From assembly GCF_026672375.1 (NCBI RefSeq), contig NZ_JAPPRA010000001.1:930001-994000 (forward strand): 64,000 bases of DNA. Reading direction: 5' to 3'. The notes beneath the pieces were generated by a model. That model saw only the letters and a list, made by a program, of their open reading frames with translations, searched no databases and had not been told where the DNA came from. Source of the DNA: Caulobacter sp. SL161. Its GTDB lineage: Bacteria; Pseudomonadota; Alphaproteobacteria; Caulobacterales; Caulobacteraceae. Positions 9,025 to 17,436 of this stretch are shown here, in pieces. How positions within the stretch are numbered: the first letter of the stretch is position 1; each line of letters begins with the position of its first letter. The translations under genes were made by a program, and so were the position numbers.

Positions 9025-9510
9025 TCAGCTTCGGCAATCGGCGCAAAGGCCGTGGGCCTCGATCGTCACGCCCCGCAGCGCATAGCCGGCGGCCTCGCCG
9101 GCGGCGATGATCTCGGCGCTGGCCTTGGGTTCGATCTCGCGGGTCGCGCCGCAGCAGTCGCAGATCAGGAAGGCTGCGGCGTGGCCGTCAGCCTCCTTGC
9201 GACAGGCGACATAGGCGTTGAGGCTCTCGATCCGGTGCGCGAAGCCCTGCTTTTCCAGGAAGTCGAGGGCGCGATAGACGGTCGGCGGCTTGGCCGGCGG
9301 GCCGCTTCCCCCGAAGGACGAGATCAGGTCATAGGCCTTCACCGGCTGGCCGGCTTCCAGCAACAACTCGAGCACCCGGCGGCGCGGCGCGGTCAGGCGC
9401 TGGTCGGCGGCCGCGCAGCGCGCCTCGGCCGCGTCGAGCTCGGCCGCCAGGGCCGCGCCGGCGACGCCGTGGTTGTGGTGGTCGTGTCCGCAGGAGGGAG
9501 CGTTGGCCAT
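9025..9510 (-). CDS. zur: Fur-family regulator, probably Zur (zinc uptake regulator)
   Basis: 161-residue Fur-family repressor. The N-terminus is His/Cys-rich (CGHDHHNHG), followed by the winged-helix domain (residues about 35-95: LTAPRRRVLELL, PPTVYRALDFLEKQG) and a dimerisation domain with two CxxC motifs, CDCCG and CADC, for the structural zinc. The two CxxC pairs and the Zur-like spacing (HAAAFLICDCCG, EIEP) favour Zur over ferric Fur. I start at ATG 9510, since the upstream alternative is a TTG six nt earlier; neither has a strong ribosome site. Expected to repress zinc uptake genes when zinc-bound; no target operon is visible nearby, and I could not identify a Zur box with confidence. 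Confidence 0.8.
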   Translation of the reverse strand: MANAPSCGHDHHNHGVAGAALAAELDAAEARCAAADQRLTAPRRRVLELLLEAGQPVKAYDLISSFGGSGPPAKPPTVYRALDFLEKQGFAHRIESLNAYVACRKEADGHAAAFLICDCCGATREIEPKASAEIIAAGEAAGYALRGVTIEAHGLCADCRS

Positions 9511-9546
9511 GCTCAAGAGGTAGAGGTCGGGTGGCGCTGGCGCAAG

Positions 9547-10323
9547 CTACAGCAGAGGTTTGGATAGCGCCGCCGCCTCGGCCTCGCAGCGCGCCGGCGC
9601 CGGCGCCGGACCCGCCGCGCGCGCCGCATCGAGTTCGGCCCGGGCGGCGGCGAGATCGGCCTTGAAGGCGTCGGACGACTTCAGCGCCGACAGCAGGTTT
9701 TCCGCGTTCATCCGGCCCGCCTCGACCGAGCTCATGTTGTGCACGCCGCAGACCACGCGGCTTTCGCCATAGGCCTGGGCGCGGGTCAGGATCGCCTCGC
9801 GGCGGTCGGGCGCCACCTCGGCCAGGACAAGGCCGACGCTCCAGCCCCAGGTCGCGTGGCCGGAAGGGTAGTCCGGCGACAGCGCCAGGCCCAGGCTACG
9901 CTTGATGCAGATCGGCCCCTCCTCGCTGAAATAGGGGCGGGGGCGGCGATATTTGAGTTTCGGCCCGGCGACGGCCGAGCGAACGTCGCGGCTCATGCGC
10001 AGCAGGGTGGCGGCGAGTTTCGGATTGCGTTCGAACGATGGGGTGACCCCCAGGGCGCAGGCGTAGCCGTCGAGGACCCTCTCCTCGACATTGTCCTCCT
10101 GGGCCAGCGACCAGCGCGGCGTGTCCTTCAGGGCGCGCGTGGCGCGGAAGATCTCGCGGTCTCGCAAGGCCGCCTCCGAGCCCTTGGCCGGCGGTGGCGG
10201 CAGGTGGTCGCGCGCGTCGAACACGCCCTTGGCCAGGTAGCGGTTGCTGGGCGCATCGCCGCTCAGCGTGGCGCAGCCGGTCAGCATCAGGGCGGCGGTG
10301 GTGACGAGCCAGACAGCGCGCAT
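9547..10323 (-). CDS. PAP2 / class A acid phosphatase-like lipoprotein
   Basis: 258-residue exported phosphatase of the PAP2/vanadium-haloperoxidase superfamily. The N-terminus is a lipoprotein signal (lipobox LTGC, Cys17). The three phosphatase motifs are recognisable: KLKYRRPRP (KX6RP), PDYPSGHATWG, and ESRVVCGVHNMSSVEAG. In the third, the Asp of the canonical SRX5HX3D is Ser, so the His charge-relay partner is missing or comes from the nearby Glu. The function, hydrolysis of periplasmic phosphomonoesters, is inferred. The start codon lies only five nt from the foot of a strong hairpin that terminates the upstream gene, which leaves no normal Shine-Dalgarno. Confidence 0.8.
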   Translation of the reverse strand: MRAVWLVTTAALMLTGCATLSGDAPSNRYLAKGVFDARDHLPPPPAKGSEAALRDREIFRATRALKDTPRWSLAQEDNVEERVLDGYACALGVTPSFERNPKLAATLLRMSRDVRSAVAGPKLKYRRPRPYFSEEGPICIKRSLGLALSPDYPSGHATWGWSVGLVLAEVAPDRREAILTRAQAYGESRVVCGVHNMSSVEAGRMNAENLLSALKSSDAFKADLAAARAELDAARAAGPAPAPARCEAEAAALSKPLL

Positions 10324-10328
10324 GAAAA

Positions 10329-10358
10329 AGGGTCCCCGAAATTACTTTCGGGGACCCT
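10329..10358 (-). terminator. Rho-independent terminator of the DHS-like gene, abutting the phosphatase start
   Basis: Perfect 13-bp stem AGGGTCCCCGAAA / TTTCGGGGACCCT with a 4-nt loop. On the minus strand it is followed by TTTTTC and then immediately by the phosphatase ATG. It therefore sits between the DHS-like gene and the phosphatase gene, and could act as terminator, attenuator or 5'-UTR hairpin. Confidence 0.85.
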
Positions 10359-10401
10359 GCATTTTCAACTCCGGCGGATCAAGCCCGCCGGACTGTCAGC
10401 C

Positions 10402-11454
10402 TTACTTGCCGAACAGCTTGTTCCAGCGCGGCTTTTCGCGGCCTTCCCAGGCCTTGCGCCAGTAGGCGTCGCTGGCGATCAGCGGAACCACCGTGGTGGC
10501 TTCGGCGAAGACCATCTGCTCGTAGGTGGTCGAGACCTTGCCCCACGAGGCGGCTTCCTTCAGCGTCGACGAGCTGCAGGCGCCGTCACGGACGTCGGCG
10601 ACCGTGATCTGGATGGCGTACTTGTGCATGTCGGCCTCGACGCCGAGGATCTCGGCGCAGACGACGGTGTCCTGGGCGAAGTTCTTGGGCACGCCGCCGC
10701 CGACCATGAACAGGCCCGTGGTGCCGGCCGCGATCTTGACGTCCGTCAGTTCACGGAAGTCGGCGACCGCGTCGATCATCAGGTAGGGCTTCTTCTCGGC
10801 GATCTTTTCCTTCTGGTGCTTGACCAGACCGAAACCGGCCGAGCTGTCGACGAAGGCCGGGCAGAAGATCGGCACGCCCTCTTCGTAGCAGGTCTGGATC
10901 AGCGAGCCTTCCTTCTTGGCGTTACCTTCCGCCAGCCACTTGCCCATCTCCCAGATGAACTCGCGCGAGGAATAGCCACGGGGCTCGAGCTTGTTGCAGA
11001 TCTCCAGGATCGTGTGATCGCAGGCCTGCAGCTCTTCTTCGTCGATATAGGTGTCGTAGATGCGGTCGATATAGTTGTCGCGCAGGACGTTGTCGTCGAC
11101 CGGGCCGGCGGCCTGATAGTGCTTGAAGCCGAGGGCTTCGAAGAAGTCCATGTCGACGATGCTGGCGCCGGTGGCGACCACGGCGTCGATCATGCCGTTC
11201 TTCACCATGTCGCGGTAGACGTGCATGCAGCCGCCCGCCGAGGTCGAACCGGCCAGGATCAGCCAGGTCGAGCAGCCCTTGTCGGCCAGGGCCATGTTGA
11301 AGATGTCGGCGGCGCGGGCGGTGTCGCGCGAGCTGAACGACATCTTGCGCATCGAGTCGATGATCGGACGGGCGTCGTAGCTGGTGATGTCGACGTGCTC
11401 GACGACCTTCTGGAGGAGTTCGGCTTTTTGGTTGTTCGGAACGGGAGCGTTCAT
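10402..11454 (-). CDS. Deoxyhypusine synthase-like protein (probable homospermidine/polyamine enzyme)
   Basis: 350-residue bacterial member of the deoxyhypusine synthase (DHS) family. ATG 11454 begins MNAPVPNNQ; an in-frame start 51 nt upstream lacks support. Visible family features: the NAD-binding-type ILAGSTSAGG, ATGASIVDMDFFEALG, FVDSSAGFG, GGGVPKN, and EAASWGKVS, whose Lys aligns with the enamine-forming lysine of eukaryotic DHS. Bacteria lack eIF5A, so hypusine formation is unlikely; transfer of an aminobutyl group between polyamines, giving homospermidine or a related amine, is the reasonable inference. Its upstream co-directional neighbour is an ornithine decarboxylase, the source of putrescine, which supports this. 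Confidence 0.8.
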   Translation of the reverse strand: MNAPVPNNQKAELLQKVVEHVDITSYDARPIIDSMRKMSFSSRDTARAADIFNMALADKGCSTWLILAGSTSAGGCMHVYRDMVKNGMIDAVVATGASIVDMDFFEALGFKHYQAAGPVDDNVLRDNYIDRIYDTYIDEEELQACDHTILEICNKLEPRGYSSREFIWEMGKWLAEGNAKKEGSLIQTCYEEGVPIFCPAFVDSSAGFGLVKHQKEKIAEKKPYLMIDAVADFRELTDVKIAAGTTGLFMVGGGVPKNFAQDTVVCAEILGVEADMHKYAIQITVADVRDGACSSSTLKEAASWGKVSTTYEQMVFAEATTVVPLIASDAYWRKAWEGREKPRWNKLFGK

Positions 11455-11540
11455 CGCTTCGGTTTCCCTGACTTTGGACGCCCGTCGTTGAAACAAGCTC
11501 TTCACCGGGACGGAGCGACCGGAGGGAGCGAAAAGTACGA

Positions 11541-11574
11541 GCCGCGCTCGACGTCTGAAAACGTCGAGCGCGGC
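11541..11574 (-). terminator. Rho-independent terminator downstream of the ornithine decarboxylase gene
   Basis: Perfect 14-bp stem GCCGCGCTCGACGT / ACGTCGAGCGCGGC with a 6-nt loop, 45 nt after the decarboxylase stop. It is followed on the minus strand by CTCGTACTTTTCG, a modest T tract. It separates the decarboxylase from the DHS-like gene, so the two may be independently transcribed. Confidence 0.8.
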
Positions 11575-11618
11575 GCGCGGTTTAACTCAGAAACGATCTA
11601 CTGGCGAACCGTGTCGGA

Positions 11619-12878
11619 TCAGCGACGGCGCTTGCGCTTGCCGGCCGCGCCCTTGGGACGCGAGAAGCGGACGATCTTGCGCTCTTCCGTCTCCTGACGG
11701 ACGACCGGGATCGAACGCTTGGCCAGGCCGTACATCGAGGCCATCGGCGCGTCCTGCACCTCGACGGTGTCGGTCTCGCCAAAGCCGTTGAAGCGGGTGT
11801 TCATGGCCACGCCATAGGCGCCGAGCATGCCGATTTCGATATAGTCGCCCTCGTCGACGCTTTCCGGCAGGTAGAAGGGGCCGGGCATGTGGTCGACGCT
11901 GTCGCAGGTCGGGCCATAGAAGCGGAAGGGCTTGAGGCCTTCTTCCACCACTTCGCCGCTCTTGCGGTACAGCTTGACCGGGAACGGCCACTTCATGTGC
12001 GCGGCGTCGAACAGCGACCCGTACGAGCCGTCGTTCAGATAGAGCGCGTCGCCCTTCTTCAGCTCGACCTTGACCAGCAGCGACGAGGCTTCCGCCACCA
12101 GGGCGCGGCCGGGTTCGCACCAGAGCTCGGTGGTCTCGTGGACCATCATCTCGGCGAAGCCGCGGTCGATCGCCGCCAGATACTCGGAGAGATCCGGCGG
12201 GACCATGCCCGGATAGATCGACGGGAAGCCGCCGCCGACGTCGACGACATCGGCCAGCACGCCGGCGCGAACCAGAGCCCGCGAGGCCTGGGCCATCGCC
12301 GCCTGGAAGGCGGTCGGGCGCATGCACTGGCTGCCCACGTGGAAGGAGACGCCCATCAGGTCCTGGGTCGCGCGGCGCGCGGCCAGCAGAAGGTCCGGCG
12401 CGTTATGCATCTCGACCCCGAACTTGCCCGACAGGCTGTAGGCCGCGCCCTCGGCCTGCACGCCCATGCGGACGATCAGGTTGAGGTCCTTGGCCTGGCC
12501 CGTGGCGTCCAGGATCTTGGCCAGCTCTTCGTGGGTGTCGAACGAGAAGGCTTTCACACCGTGGTCGAAATAGGCGGCGGAGATCGCCGCCCGGCTTTTG
12601 ACCGGGTGCATGAAGGCCATGCGCGAGCCCGGGGCCTCGTTGGCCACAAGCTCGACCTCGTTCAGCGACGCAACGTCGAAGGATCGCACGCCGGCCTTGG
12701 CCAGCTCGCGGATCACCCACGGCGAAGGATTGGCCTTCACCGCGTAGAAAACGTCACCTTTAAATTCGGACTGGAACCAGCGCGCAGCTACGGCAACCGC
12801 GTCAGGCCGCACGAGTGCGACGGGACGTTCCGGTGACCGCTCACGGACCAGGTCCAGGGGCGAATGGTACGTGCGCAA
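11619..12878 (-). CDS. Ornithine/lysine-type decarboxylase, fold III (PLP)
   Basis: 419-residue PLP enzyme of the alanine-racemase-like (fold III) decarboxylase family, converting ornithine (possibly lysine) to putrescine (cadaverine). The PLP lysine is in FYAVKANPSPW; other motifs are HVGSQC (HxGSQ), DVGGGFPSIY (glycine-rich phosphate loop), EPGRALVAE, and GPTCDSVD with the Cys/Asp pair of the active site. It appears to start with TTG at 12878: the frame has no nearer ATG or GTG, and AGGGGG sits nine nt upstream. The gene pairs functionally with the DHS-like gene downstream, although a strong terminator separates them. The C-terminus ends in a basic run (KGAAGKRKRRR), unusual for the family. 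Confidence 0.85.
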   Translation of the reverse strand: MRTYHSPLDLVRERSPERPVALVRPDAVAVAARWFQSEFKGDVFYAVKANPSPWVIRELAKAGVRSFDVASLNEVELVANEAPGSRMAFMHPVKSRAAISAAYFDHGVKAFSFDTHEELAKILDATGQAKDLNLIVRMGVQAEGAAYSLSGKFGVEMHNAPDLLLAARRATQDLMGVSFHVGSQCMRPTAFQAAMAQASRALVRAGVLADVVDVGGGFPSIYPGMVPPDLSEYLAAIDRGFAEMMVHETTELWCEPGRALVAEASSLLVKVELKKGDALYLNDGSYGSLFDAAHMKWPFPVKLYRKSGEVVEEGLKPFRFYGPTCDSVDHMPGPFYLPESVDEGDYIEIGMLGAYGVAMNTRFNGFGETDTVEVQDAPMASMYGLAKRSIPVVRQETEERKIVRFSRPKGAAGKRKRRR

Positions 12879-13231
12879 TTCACGTAACCCCCTGTTGGAA
12901 GTTAAACCCAGGCCGGCGTTAGCAGCGTTTAGAGGACTTCGGGTCCGCCGGAGCCGTGCGAAATAGGGGCAATGATCCGGGATGTAAAGACCCTTTTATG
13001 GCCCTGTTTCGGGACGAATTGATCCAGGCGGCCGCGTCGGGCGCCGGTGTGCGTGATTTCGCCGCCCCCAACCGCTCAGAGGCTGAAAATACAAGGGCTT
13101 TTCGCTGGGGAGGCCGCGCGGTCCTGGCCGGATAAAACACGGGTGGCCGTCACAAATCCGTTGCGTCCCGACCGCAAACCGGAGAACGCATTTCCCAACC
13201 TGTGAAACCACGTTAAGGATTCGCCCCGACC
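12879..13231. other. 353-bp gene-free divergent region
   Basis: Lies between the divergent decarboxylase and phnC genes and should hold both promoters. I see no convincing -35/-10 pair, tRNA or hairpin array. A possible Pho-box-like GTCACAAATCC stretch at about 13149 does not match the direct CTGTCAT repeats well enough to call. Short open frames here lack ribosome sites and recognisable protein content. Confidence 0.5.
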
Positions 13232-14026
13232 ATGACGTCGGACCCTGTTCTCTCGATCCGCGCCGCCTCGAAGACCTTCGGGTCTCGCCGCGCGCTGGAC
13301 GCCGTCTCGCTCGATGTGAATCGGGGCGAGATGATCGCGCTCATTGGCCCTTCCGGGTCGGGCAAATCCACGCTTCTGCGCTCGATCGACGGTCTTCAGA
13401 CCATTGATGAGGGCGAGGGCGCCATCACCGCCTTCGGCGGGCCGGTGCAGGCGCGTGGCAAGGTGTCTGATCAGGTGCGCAAAGCGCGGGTCCGCATCGG
13501 CTTCATCGCCCAGCAGTTCAATCTGGTCGGCCGCCTGTCGCTGTTCAGCAACGTGGCCCTGGGCTCGCTGGGGCGGATCCCGGTGGTCCAGGGGCTTTTG
13601 GGCTGGTGGCCCAAGGAGACGCGCGACGCGACCATGGCGGCCCTGCACCGGGTGGGCGTTTCCGAATACGCCGCCCAGCGCGCCAATACGCTTTCCGGCG
13701 GGCAGCAGCAACGCGGCGCCATCGCCCGGGCGCTGGTGCAGAAGGCCAAGATCATCCTCGCCGACGAGCCGGTCGCCTCGCTCGATCCCGTCTCGGCGCG
13801 CAAGGTCATGGAGATCCTTCGTGACCTGAATCAAAGCGATGGCCTGACGGTCGTCGTCACCCTGCACCAGGTGGACTACGCCCTGCGCTATTGCGACCGG
13901 GTCGTGGCCCTGAAGGCCGGTCAGAAGGTCTATGACGGCCCGGCGTCCGAGCTGAAGCGTGAGAAACTCATCGATATCTACGGCCCGGAATTCGAGGACG
14001 TGTTCTGGGAAGGAGCTCCCCAATGA
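13232..14026 (+). CDS. phnC: Phosphonate-type ABC transporter ATP-binding protein
   Basis: 264-residue ABC ATPase. Walker A is GPSGSGKST at residues 39-47; Q-loop FIAQQFNLVGRLS, signature LSGGQQQRG, Walker B IILADEPVASLDP and the H-loop TLHQVDYA are all intact. The insertion VALGSLGRIPVVQGLLGWWP before the signature is typical of PhnC-type importers. It is the first gene of a three-gene operon; its TGA overlaps the start of the binding-protein gene (ATGA). No C-P lyase or phosphonatase genes are in the window, so the cargo may be phosphonate, phosphite or a phosphate ester. Confidence 0.9.
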   Translation: MTSDPVLSIRAASKTFGSRRALDAVSLDVNRGEMIALIGPSGSGKSTLLRSIDGLQTIDEGEGAITAFGGPVQARGKVSDQVRKARVRIGFIAQQFNLVGRLSLFSNVALGSLGRIPVVQGLLGWWPKETRDATMAALHRVGVSEYAAQRANTLSGGQQQRGAIARALVQKAKIILADEPVASLDPVSARKVMEILRDLNQSDGLTVVVTLHQVDYALRYCDRVVALKAGQKVYDGPASELKREKLIDIYGPEFEDVFWEGAPQ

Positions 14027-15048
14027 TCAGCCGTCGTTCGGCTCTCGTGATCGCCGCCGGTCTCTCGGCCTTGGCCTTGGCTTCCTGCTCGGGCAAGTCC
14101 GACGCGCCGGCGGCCAACAACGAGGTGACCTTCTCCATCCTGTCGACCGAGTCGACCCAGAACATGGAGAGCTACTGGACGCCGATCCTGAAGGACATGG
14201 AGAAGCAGACCGGCCTGAAGGTGAAGCCGTTCTTCTCGTCCAACTACTCGTCGCTGATCGTGGCCATGGGGGCCAAGCAGACGGACCTTGGCTGGTTCTC
14301 CAACCAGTCGGGCCTTGAGGCGGTGCGCCGCTCGAACGGCGAGGTCTTCGCCCGCACGTTCGATCCGTCGGGCACCGATGGCTACAAGTCTGTGATCATC
14401 GTGCCGGCCGACAGCAAGATCCAGTCGGTCCAGGACCTTCTGAAGTGCGACAAGAGCCTGGATTTCGGCATCGGCGACAAGAAGTCGACCTCCGGCACCC
14501 TGGCGCCGATGACCTATGTCTTCATCCCGGCCAACAAGAAGCCCGAGACGTGCTTCAAGACGGTGATCAGCGCCAACCATCAGGCGAACCTGTTCGCCGT
14601 GGCCAACGGCAAGCTGGACGCCTCGACCAACAACTCCACCGCCATCGGTCTGTCCAAGGCGCGGGGCGAGGGCGTGACCGACAAGATCCGGATTATCTGG
14701 GAATCGCCGACCCTGCCGGAAGATCCGCTGGTCTGGCGCAAGGACCTCGATCCGGTCGTGAAGGAAAAGCTGCGTCAGTTCTTCCTGACCTACGCTCAGG
14801 GCGACACGCCCGAGGCCGAGCAGCAGCGCGGCTATCTGAAGCGGCTGTCGATCGGCGGCTTCAAGCCGGCCGACGACACCCACCTGCTGGTGGTTCGCGA
14901 GATGGAAGCCACCGAGCAGCTGGGCCTGGCCCGCGAGGCGGGCGATCAGGCCAAGCTCGCGGCCGCGCAGAAGGTCCTCGACGGCGTCAAGGCTGAGCGC
15001 CTCGCCGCCGAAGGCAAGGCGGGCGTCGTCGCCCAGCCGGCCAACTGA
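14023..15048 (+). CDS. phnD: Phosphonate-type ABC transporter substrate-binding lipoprotein
   Basis: 341-residue periplasmic binding protein (PhnD/SsuA-like). N-terminal twin-Arg-like SRRSALV is followed by a hydrophobic stretch and lipobox LASC (Cys23), so the mature protein is probably membrane-anchored. Family segments: VTFSILSTESTQNM, LKVKPFFSSNYSSLIVAMGAK, TDLGWFSNQSG, GDKKSTSGTLAPMTYVF, where the S-T-S-G loop binds the phosphonate/phosphate group, and DASTNNSTAI. The C-terminal 80 residues are helical and Ala/Glu-rich. It overlaps phnC by 4 nt and is followed after 8 nt by phnE; translational coupling is likely. Confidence 0.9.
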   Translation: MISRRSALVIAAGLSALALASCSGKSDAPAANNEVTFSILSTESTQNMESYWTPILKDMEKQTGLKVKPFFSSNYSSLIVAMGAKQTDLGWFSNQSGLEAVRRSNGEVFARTFDPSGTDGYKSVIIVPADSKIQSVQDLLKCDKSLDFGIGDKKSTSGTLAPMTYVFIPANKKPETCFKTVISANHQANLFAVANGKLDASTNNSTAIGLSKARGEGVTDKIRIIWESPTLPEDPLVWRKDLDPVVKEKLRQFFLTYAQGDTPEAEQQRGYLKRLSIGGFKPADDTHLLVVREMEATEQLGLAREAGDQAKLAAAQKVLDGVKAERLAAEGKAGVVAQPAN

Positions 15049-15056
15049 GGTCCTTG

Positions 15057-15890
15057 ATGAGCCAAGCCGCCAAGATTGAAGGGGCGATTCCGCCGCCGCC
15101 GAAGCGGTCGACCTCGGCCCTGGCCTTCGACACCCTGCTGTGGGGCGGGGTGATCCTGCTGTTGATCATCAGCTTCAAGCCGGCCGAGATCGACAAGTTC
15201 CCGCAGCTGTTCACCGACACCGAGAAGACGCAGGGCTTCGCCCAGCTGTTCTTCAAGCCGTTCACGGACGCCCAGCTGTTCATGTCGATGGACTGGAGCC
15301 TGTTCATCGGCAAGATGTGGCAGACTATCCAGATGGCCATGTGGGGCACGGCGCTGGCCATCATCGTGGCCATTCCGCTGGGGCTTCTGGGCGCGCGCAA
15401 CATCGCGCCGGTGTGGGTGCAGCAGCCGGTGCGCCGGGTGCTGGACCTGATCCGCTCGATCCCGGACCTGGTCGTCGCCCTGATCTTCATCACCGCCGTC
15501 GGCCTTGGTCCCTTCGCCGGCGTCATGTCGATCATGTTCAACACCGGCGGCGTGCTGGCCAAGCTGTTCGCCGAGGCCGTCGAGTCGATCGACAAGGGGC
15601 CCGTCGAGGGCGTGCGGGCCACGGGCGCGGTCAAGCTGCAGGAAATCGTCTGGGGGGTGATCCCGCAGGTGGCCCCGCTCTGGACCAGCTATGCGCTGTA
15701 CCGTTTCGAGTCGTCGAGCCGTGCGGCCACGGTGCTGGGCATCATCGGCGCCGGTGGCATCGGTCAGATTCTGTACGACTCGATCAACGCGTTCCAGTTC
15801 GACCAGACCGGCTGCATCGTGCTGGTCATCGTGGTGGCGGTCTCGATGATCGACCTGCTGTCACAGGTCATCCGCACGCGTCTGCTCTGA
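15057..15890 (+). CDS. phnE: Phosphonate-type ABC transporter permease
   Basis: 277-residue inner-membrane permease. I use ATG 15057, spaced six nt from GAGG at 15047-15050; a TTG directly in front is a less likely start. The BPD-type permease domain covers about residues 80-275, with about six transmembrane helices and the EAA-like loop EAVESIDKGPVEGVRATGAV (cytoplasmic contact with PhnC). The segment AARNIAP-like LGARNIAPVW and SIPDLVVALIF are typical of PhnE. A single permease presumably forms a homodimer. The operon closes with a strong terminator about 40 nt after the stop. Confidence 0.9.
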   Translation: MSQAAKIEGAIPPPPKRSTSALAFDTLLWGGVILLLIISFKPAEIDKFPQLFTDTEKTQGFAQLFFKPFTDAQLFMSMDWSLFIGKMWQTIQMAMWGTALAIIVAIPLGLLGARNIAPVWVQQPVRRVLDLIRSIPDLVVALIFITAVGLGPFAGVMSIMFNTGGVLAKLFAEAVESIDKGPVEGVRATGAVKLQEIVWGVIPQVAPLWTSYALYRFESSSRAATVLGIIGAGGIGQILYDSINAFQFDQTGCIVLVIVVAVSMIDLLSQVIRTRLL

Positions 15891-15929
15891 TCAGGGCCGC
15901 CGCATCGGCGGGCGAAGTCCAGAGAAAGG

Positions 15930-15962
15930 CGCCGCGGCTCTAGGAGCCGCGGCGTTTTTCTT
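15930..15962 (+). terminator. Rho-independent terminator of the phnCDE operon
   Basis: 11-bp perfect stem CGCCGCGGCTC / GAGCCGCGGCG (15930-15940 and 15944-15954) with a TAG loop, followed by TTTTTCTTT. A textbook intrinsic terminator. Confidence 0.93.
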
Positions 15963-16039
15963 TGTATAGTGGGCAAGCAGGGCCCGTGCGCCCCCGCCGC
16001 AGTCGCCGTCCGGCGACGCGTCCCTGACCCTGAAGGGCC

Positions 16040-17353
16040 ATGATCCTCGTCTCGCTCGTCGTCGTCCTGTTCCTCGTTCTGCTGAACGGGGTCTTTTCCA
16101 TGTCCGAACTGGCCGTTGTCTCGGCCCGGAAGGCGCGTTTGCAAGGCTTCGCCGAGCGCGGCGACCGGGGCGCCAAGCTGGCGCTCGACATGGCCGAGCA
16201 TCCGACGCGGTTCCTGTCGGCCGTGCAGGTGGGCATTACCCTGATCGGCATCTTCGCCGGCGCCTACGGCCAAGCCACCATCGCCGCAGCCCTGGACGCT
16301 TGGCTGGAGGCCAGCGTCCCGGCCCTGGCCAAATACTCAGAGGCCATCGCCACGACGCTCGTCGTCATCGGCCTGACCTATGTCTCGGTGATCCTGGGCG
16401 AGCTGGTGCCCAAGCGCTTGGCCCTGATCTTCCCCGACGCCATCGCCCGCCGCATGGCGCCGTTCCTGGCCGTGGTGGCCACGGTGCTGCGGCCCTTCGT
16501 GACCCTGCTCACGGTCTCGACCGCCGCTGTCCTGCGCCTGATGGGCGTGCGTGACGAGCGCAACACCAGCGTCACCTCCGAAGAGGTCGAAGCCGTACTG
16601 GCCGAGGGCGCGGACGCCGGCCTGATCGAGCCCGAGGAGCGCTCGATGATCCAGGAGGTGCTGCGCCTGGGCGATCGTCCCGTGCGCGTGGCCATGACCC
16701 CGCGCCGCGACCTCTTCTGGGTCTCCCTCGCCGACGACACCGAGACCGTGCTCAAGGAAATCCGCGCCAGCGCCCACTCGCGCATCGTGGTGGCCACCGA
16801 GGGCGACCTCGACGGCGACGTCGGCGTGTTGCTGAAGAAGGACCTGCTGGACGCCTGCCTGTCGGGCGAGCCGCTGGACCTGAAGGCCCACGTCCAGCAG
16901 CCGCTGGCCATCCCCGAGACCATGTCGCTGCTCAAGGCGCTGCAGCTCTTCAAGTCGACCAGCCTGCACATGGCCCTCGTCGTCGACGAGTTCGGCTCGC
17001 TGCAGGGCGCGATCACGCCGCTGGACCTCTTGGAAATGATCGCCGGCGACTTCCCGGAAGATCACGACGACGACGAGAAGCGCATCATCCGCCGCGAGGA
17101 CGGCGGCTGGCTGATCGACGCGCGCCTCGACATCCAGGAACTGAACGACCACCTCGGCGAAAACTTCGAGGCTGAAGGCGGCTATCACACGGTGGCCGGC
17201 CTGATCCTCGACCGCCTGGGCCGCCTGCCCACCGAGGGCGAGCATGTCACGATCGGCGGTTTCGACCTCGAGATCGTCGACATGGACGGCTCGCGCATCG
17301 ACAAGGTCATCCTCAAGCCCAGCAAGCGCAAGAAGGACGGCCAGGAGGGGTAG
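16040..17353 (+). CDS. CorC/HlyC (TlyC, CNNM-type) family transporter
   Basis: 437-residue membrane protein with the family's domain order: DUF21/CNNM transmembrane domain (about residues 1-195, several helices; MSELAVVSARKARLQ, GITLIGIFAGAYG), a CBS pair (about 215-335; RVAMTPRRDLFWVSL, LVVDEFGSLQGAITPLDLLE), and a CorC_HlyC C-terminal domain (about 355-430; DARLDIQELNDHLG, YHTVAGLILDRLGRLP). Members are linked to Mg2+/Co2+ handling; direct transport by the CNNM domain is known for archaeal and human relatives. ATG 16040 is preceded by GAAGGG. It is monocistronic and is followed by the right arm of the inverted repeat. Confidence 0.9.
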   Translation: MILVSLVVVLFLVLLNGVFSMSELAVVSARKARLQGFAERGDRGAKLALDMAEHPTRFLSAVQVGITLIGIFAGAYGQATIAAALDAWLEASVPALAKYSEAIATTLVVIGLTYVSVILGELVPKRLALIFPDAIARRMAPFLAVVATVLRPFVTLLTVSTAAVLRLMGVRDERNTSVTSEEVEAVLAEGADAGLIEPEERSMIQEVLRLGDRPVRVAMTPRRDLFWVSLADDTETVLKEIRASAHSRIVVATEGDLDGDVGVLLKKDLLDACLSGEPLDLKAHVQQPLAIPETMSLLKALQLFKSTSLHMALVVDEFGSLQGAITPLDLLEMIAGDFPEDHDDDEKRIIRREDGGWLIDARLDIQELNDHLGENFEAEGGYHTVAGLILDRLGRLPTEGEHVTIGGFDLEIVDMDGSRIDKVILKPSKRKKDGQEG

Positions 17354-17436
17354 GGGCGTCGTGACCCCTCTCCGAAGGCCGTGCTTACCTGTAGCCGTTA
17401 AGGCCGGGTTTCTGGGGGGAGGCTAGAGACGGCTAG

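Noticed and set aside
8050..9567. 505-codon plus-strand frame over the thioesterase and zur genes
   Set aside because: Antisense to both genes; no ribosome site, domains or signal peptide.
9739..11697. 652-codon plus-strand frame over the phosphatase and DHS-like genes
   Set aside because: Antisense to two genes with intact motifs and would cross two strong terminators.
13140..13231. Pho box upstream of phnC
   Set aside because: GTCACAAATCC resembles half of a box but the second direct repeat at 11-bp spacing is not present.
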